A program made the position numbers and the translations under genes. Below are positions 61,536-64,000 of a stretch of DNA of 64,000 nucleotides, in pieces (within the stretch, counting starts at the first letter, position 1; every line of letters begins with the position of its first letter). The stretch is from assembly GCA_022708025.1 (NCBI GenBank), contig JAKIZM010000010.1:1-64000 (forward strand), in the 5' to 3' direction. The notes beneath the pieces are model-generated. The model had not been told where the DNA came from, did no database searches, and saw only the letters and a program-made list of their open reading frames with translations. Origin of the DNA: Bacteroidota bacterium (GTDB taxonomy: Bacteria > Bacteroidota > Ignavibacteria > Ignavibacteriales > Ignavibacteriaceae).

Positions 61536-64000
61536 TTACTTCATTAAAATCATTTTCTTACTTTGCTTGAAGTTATCAGTAATCAGAGTATAGAAATAAA
61601 CGCCGCTAGATAAATTATTTGCATCAAAGTTAACATTATAATTTCCGGCTGCTAATTCATCATTAATCAAGATAGCAATTTCTCTTCCTAAAATATCAGT
61701 AACAATTAACTTAACATTTGATGATAAAGGAACACTGAATTTTATCTGTGTTACGGGATTAAATGGATTTGGATAATTCTGCTGAAGAACAAATTCAGTT
61801 GGTGTTATACCATCTTCAATTTCAACATCTGAGGGTGCGAAAAATGCAGTTCTAAGATCATCAAAATATACTGTTGATGTACTCTTATTACCCGGAGTAT
61901 ATGTTAACTGGAAACTATCAAACTTAAGTGGCGGCTCAAGCACATTGTTTCCAATCCAATTACCGGTTTGTCCCTGTGAAAGATCCCAGCTTATTAATTT
62001 CCATCCAAGCCAGTTTATATCATACCAGGGGCTGACTTCAAAATTACCAGGAGCAGTTTCTCTGACAGCAAATCGGAATTTATTATTTGATCCATCGCCG
62101 AACATAAATACCTGTAAAATTGTATTTGTACCAAATGTTGGTGTAGATGGAGTAAAATATTCACGTATTAACCAAGCTGATGCTGCAACATCCCAATCAT
62201 AATTAAGCTGCATTGATTTTGTACTTGCAGTATTCAAATTAAGTATAGCTGTTGAAAGAGCCATATTTGTTGTTAATGGTAAGATTCCGGTAGTGCTTCC
62301 GGAACCGCCCGGCTGCCACCAGTTTCCTACACCGGCTTCAAAGTTATCAATTATAGTTTCAGCAAAATAATTTGAGTTGCTGGTTGTAAATTCATAATTA
62401 TGATCTTCAGTAGTTGGATTTCCGAATATGTCTTCAATTCCTGCCTGAATTTTTATTGTATAAGTTTCATTTTCAGCAAGCGGAGTTGAAACAAAAAAGT
62501 TTAATACACTTCTTCCATCAATCGCATAATGTTTTAAAATTCCTGCTGCATTAGTCTGGGTTGAATTTCTTACAACTTTAAATCTGCTCGAAATGGTAGA
62601 TGTTTTTAATAATTCATCGAAAGCAATATTTAAAACCGGTCTGTATTCAACATTAGTAGCATTAGCATGTGGATAAACATCTGTAATAGAAGGTGCCGTT
62701 AAATCCGGATGTTTAGTCATTATTGTAAGTGTAAAAGGATCACCTCCGATACCATTACCATCGCCATCAAACAAATGTCCGTACTTATCCTTTGCATTAC
62801 CGCCTATTGTAATATCATATTGAGTTACGAAATTAAAATTATCGGTTTTAATTGTTAAAGTTTTATCATTATTACTCCAGCTCAAAGTATAGCTGGCTGT
62901 TGGTGTAATTGTAATATTTGATGCAACTGATGTTTTATCCATCGGACGGGAAAAATAGATAACTACATTTTCAATTCCGGGATAAAGGCTGTCATTCTGC
63001 GCCGGAGTTGTTGAAACTATTGTCGGAGGTATAGTAGAAATAAGATTGACATCTTTAAAAGTAAAGAAAGTATCCTGCATAGTTATATTAACTGTGTAAG
63101 GATCAAAACCTGGTGCTGAAACCTGAAGCTGATGAGTGCCTGGTGATACATTTTCAAAATAATAAAAACCATTTCTTAACAATTCAGGATCATTTGAGTA
63201 TAAGTGAAATAAAGAACTGTAAGTATCAGTAGTATCAACCTGTCCATCGAGAGAAACGATTGCTCCATTAACAGCCAAACCTGATTCCTGATCTTTAACA
63301 ATTCCTGCTGCAGTTCCAACAAAAGGTCTTGCAATATTATGATATCTTAATATTGTCCAGAACATTGTTTTAGCCTCAAGTCTTTTCCATTTTGCATTCA
63401 TATTTAACTGGTTCTGAGTTGGATTAGTATGAAAACCAGCTTCACTTAATTCAGATGCCATAATAGTTTCGCGGTTAACGTGTAGATAGGGCAGTGAGCC
63501 GGCAACCTGATAAAAATCCCTGTCTCCCATTGCACCGCGGGTATTTGTGCGCATACCTGCTGTTAATAATCCAATCATTATGTTAGACATTTTCTTTCCG
63601 CCGTGCGGAGTTTTTTCAGGTCCGCCTATTCCTAATTGTCCCCACATAATTAAAGTACTGTTAGCTGAACCTCCCATTGTTGCAGCATCGCTATGGATTG
63701 AATGATAATGCGCAGCACCAAGTGAATTTGCCTGATCAGTTCTTTGTGTAAGAGATACATTTACCTGATTGTCTGTTCTGCAGATATATGCTGTATCAAT
63801 ATCAGTCCAATCAAGAAGCATTTGTCTCAAATTCAATCCAACGCCCAGGTTTTTTTCTGCTTCTGAATAATTATATATACCCATATTTTCATTACGGCTA
63901 TGTCCGGGATCAATATAAATATTCCAGCCAGCGAGTCCGGTTACCTGTTGTGAAAAACTTTGTGTACCAGTTAATAAGAAGATAAATAATATCAGATGAA
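61536..64000 (-). CDS. Secreted N-acetylmuramoyl-L-alanine amidase (Amidase_3) with T9SS sorting domain (5' end cut by window)
   Basis: The frame stays open to the right edge. Residues coded upstream of the internal ATG at 63884 read FLLTGTQSFSQ (signal-peptide end) and then WNIYIDPGHSRNEN, so the true start lies just outside the window. Amidase_3 zinc ligands are visible: His of DPGH, Glu of NYSEAEKNL, His of HYHSIHSDAA; the catalytic Glu is in ELSEAGFHTNP. Beyond the amidase come a carboxypeptidase-regulatory-like domain (GIVKDQESGLAVNGAIVSLD), two Ig-like bacterial SbsA-type domains (PPTIVSTTPAQNDSLYPG; SITDVYPHANATNVE), a carbohydrate-binding-like beta domain and a sorting domain with NYPNPFNP. 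It should cleave peptidoglycan stem peptides outside the cell. Confidence 0.92.
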   Translation of the reverse strand, partial: HLILFIFLLTGTQSFSQQVTGLAGWNIYIDPGHSRNENMGIYNYSEAEKNLGVGLNLRQMLLDWTDIDTAYICRTDNQVNVSLTQRTDQANSLGAAHYHSIHSDAATMGGSANSTLIMWGQLGIGGPEKTPHGGKKMSNIMIGLLTAGMRTNTRGAMGDRDFYQVAGSLPYLHVNRETIMASELSEAGFHTNPTQNQLNMNAKWKRLEAKTMFWTILRYHNIARPFVGTAAGIVKDQESGLAVNGAIVSLDGQVDTTDTYSSLFHLYSNDPELLRNGFYYFENVSPGTHQLQVSAPGFDPYTVNITMQDTFFTFKDVNLISTIPPTIVSTTPAQNDSLYPGIENVVIYFSRPMDKTSVASNITITPTASYTLSWSNNDKTLTIKTDNFNFVTQYDITIGGNAKDKYGHLFDGDGNGIGGDPFTLTIMTKHPDLTAPSITDVYPHANATNVEYRPVLNIAFDELLKTSTISSRFKVVRNSTQTNAAGILKHYAIDGRSVLNFFVSTPLAENETYTIKIQAGIEDIFGNPTTEDHNYEFTTSNSNYFAETIIDNFEAGVGNWWQPGGSGSTTGILPLTTNMALSTAILNLNTASTKSMQLNYDWDVAASAWLIREYFTPSTPTFGTNTILQVFMFGDGSNNKFRFAVRETAPGNFEVSPWYDINWLGWKLISWDLSQGQTGNWIGNNVLEPPLKFDSFQLTYTPGNKSTSTVYFDDLRTAFFAPSDVEIEDGITPTEFVLQQNYPNPFNPVTQIKFSVPLSSNVKLIVTDILGREIAILINDELAAGNYNVNFDANNLSSGVYFYTLITDNFKQSKKMILMK

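Overview
The window looks like chromosomal DNA from a low-GC member of the FCB group, most likely an Ignavibacteria-type bacterium (Ignavibacteriota/Bacteroidota). Six large secreted proteins end in a type IX secretion C-terminal sorting domain carrying the signature NYPNPFNP. A bacillithiol gene (bshB1), a flotillin-like FloA, ATP-type PEP carboxykinase and a Bacteroidota-like promoter before the tRNA fit that placement. No secretion-machinery genes, rRNA, integrase, transposase or CRISPR array are visible. The outermost genes run off both ends of the window.

Layout: 1-5 kb holds two subtilisin-like secreted proteases. 5-9 kb has a leftward UvrD-type helicase / membrane protein / floA operon. 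9-17.5 kb has clpC, a YjbQ-type protein, a secreted GH13 amylase and a Ycf48-like beta-propeller protein. 17.6-21.5 kb has rtcB, a SpoU methyltransferase, a DUF971 protein, a CNNM/CorC membrane protein and tRNA-Thr(TGT). 21.6-26 kb is a very AT-rich cassette: a leftward pair (PLD-like protein and AAA ATPase with a DUF3696-type end) divergent from a protein with two PD-(D/E)XK-like nuclease modules. 26-32.7 kb is a leftward housekeeping run (yegP-like, coaD, rsmD, PilM-like, pseudopilin-like, ComEA-like, dnaJ, grpE, hrcA).

33-37.5 kb is a respiratory sulfur module: a MarR regulator, an octaheme cytochrome c of the tetrathionate-reductase family, a membrane cytochrome b and two YeeE/YedE sulfur transporter halves, the second with a rhodanese-like tail. 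A sigma-54 activator with two PAS domains faces it. Behind that activator lies a dense array of ATGCAAT half-sites, then a degenerate and a canonical radical SAM paralogue, a small glycogen-binding-type protein, an Arg/Gly-rich peptide, three NifX/NifB-like proteins and a Dps.

44-64 kb is mixed: a TonB-dependent receptor, a DMT transporter, a thioesterase, purM, a TatD-radical SAM fusion, dacB, prmA, a YtcJ-type amidohydrolase, a secreted beta-propeller protein, bshB1, pckA, a secreted phosphoesterase-PQQ propeller protein and a secreted N-acetylmuramoyl-L-alanine amidase. Gene ends in this half often carry GTCA...TGAC palindromic repeats.

The best candidates for undescribed biology are the three-gene AAA / PLD-like / double-nuclease cassette beside tRNA-Thr, and the 37.5-43.8 kb locus combining the ATGCAAT array, the radical SAM pseudo-enzyme pair and the three NifX-like proteins. 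All functional statements rest on motif reading by eye; no database search was run.
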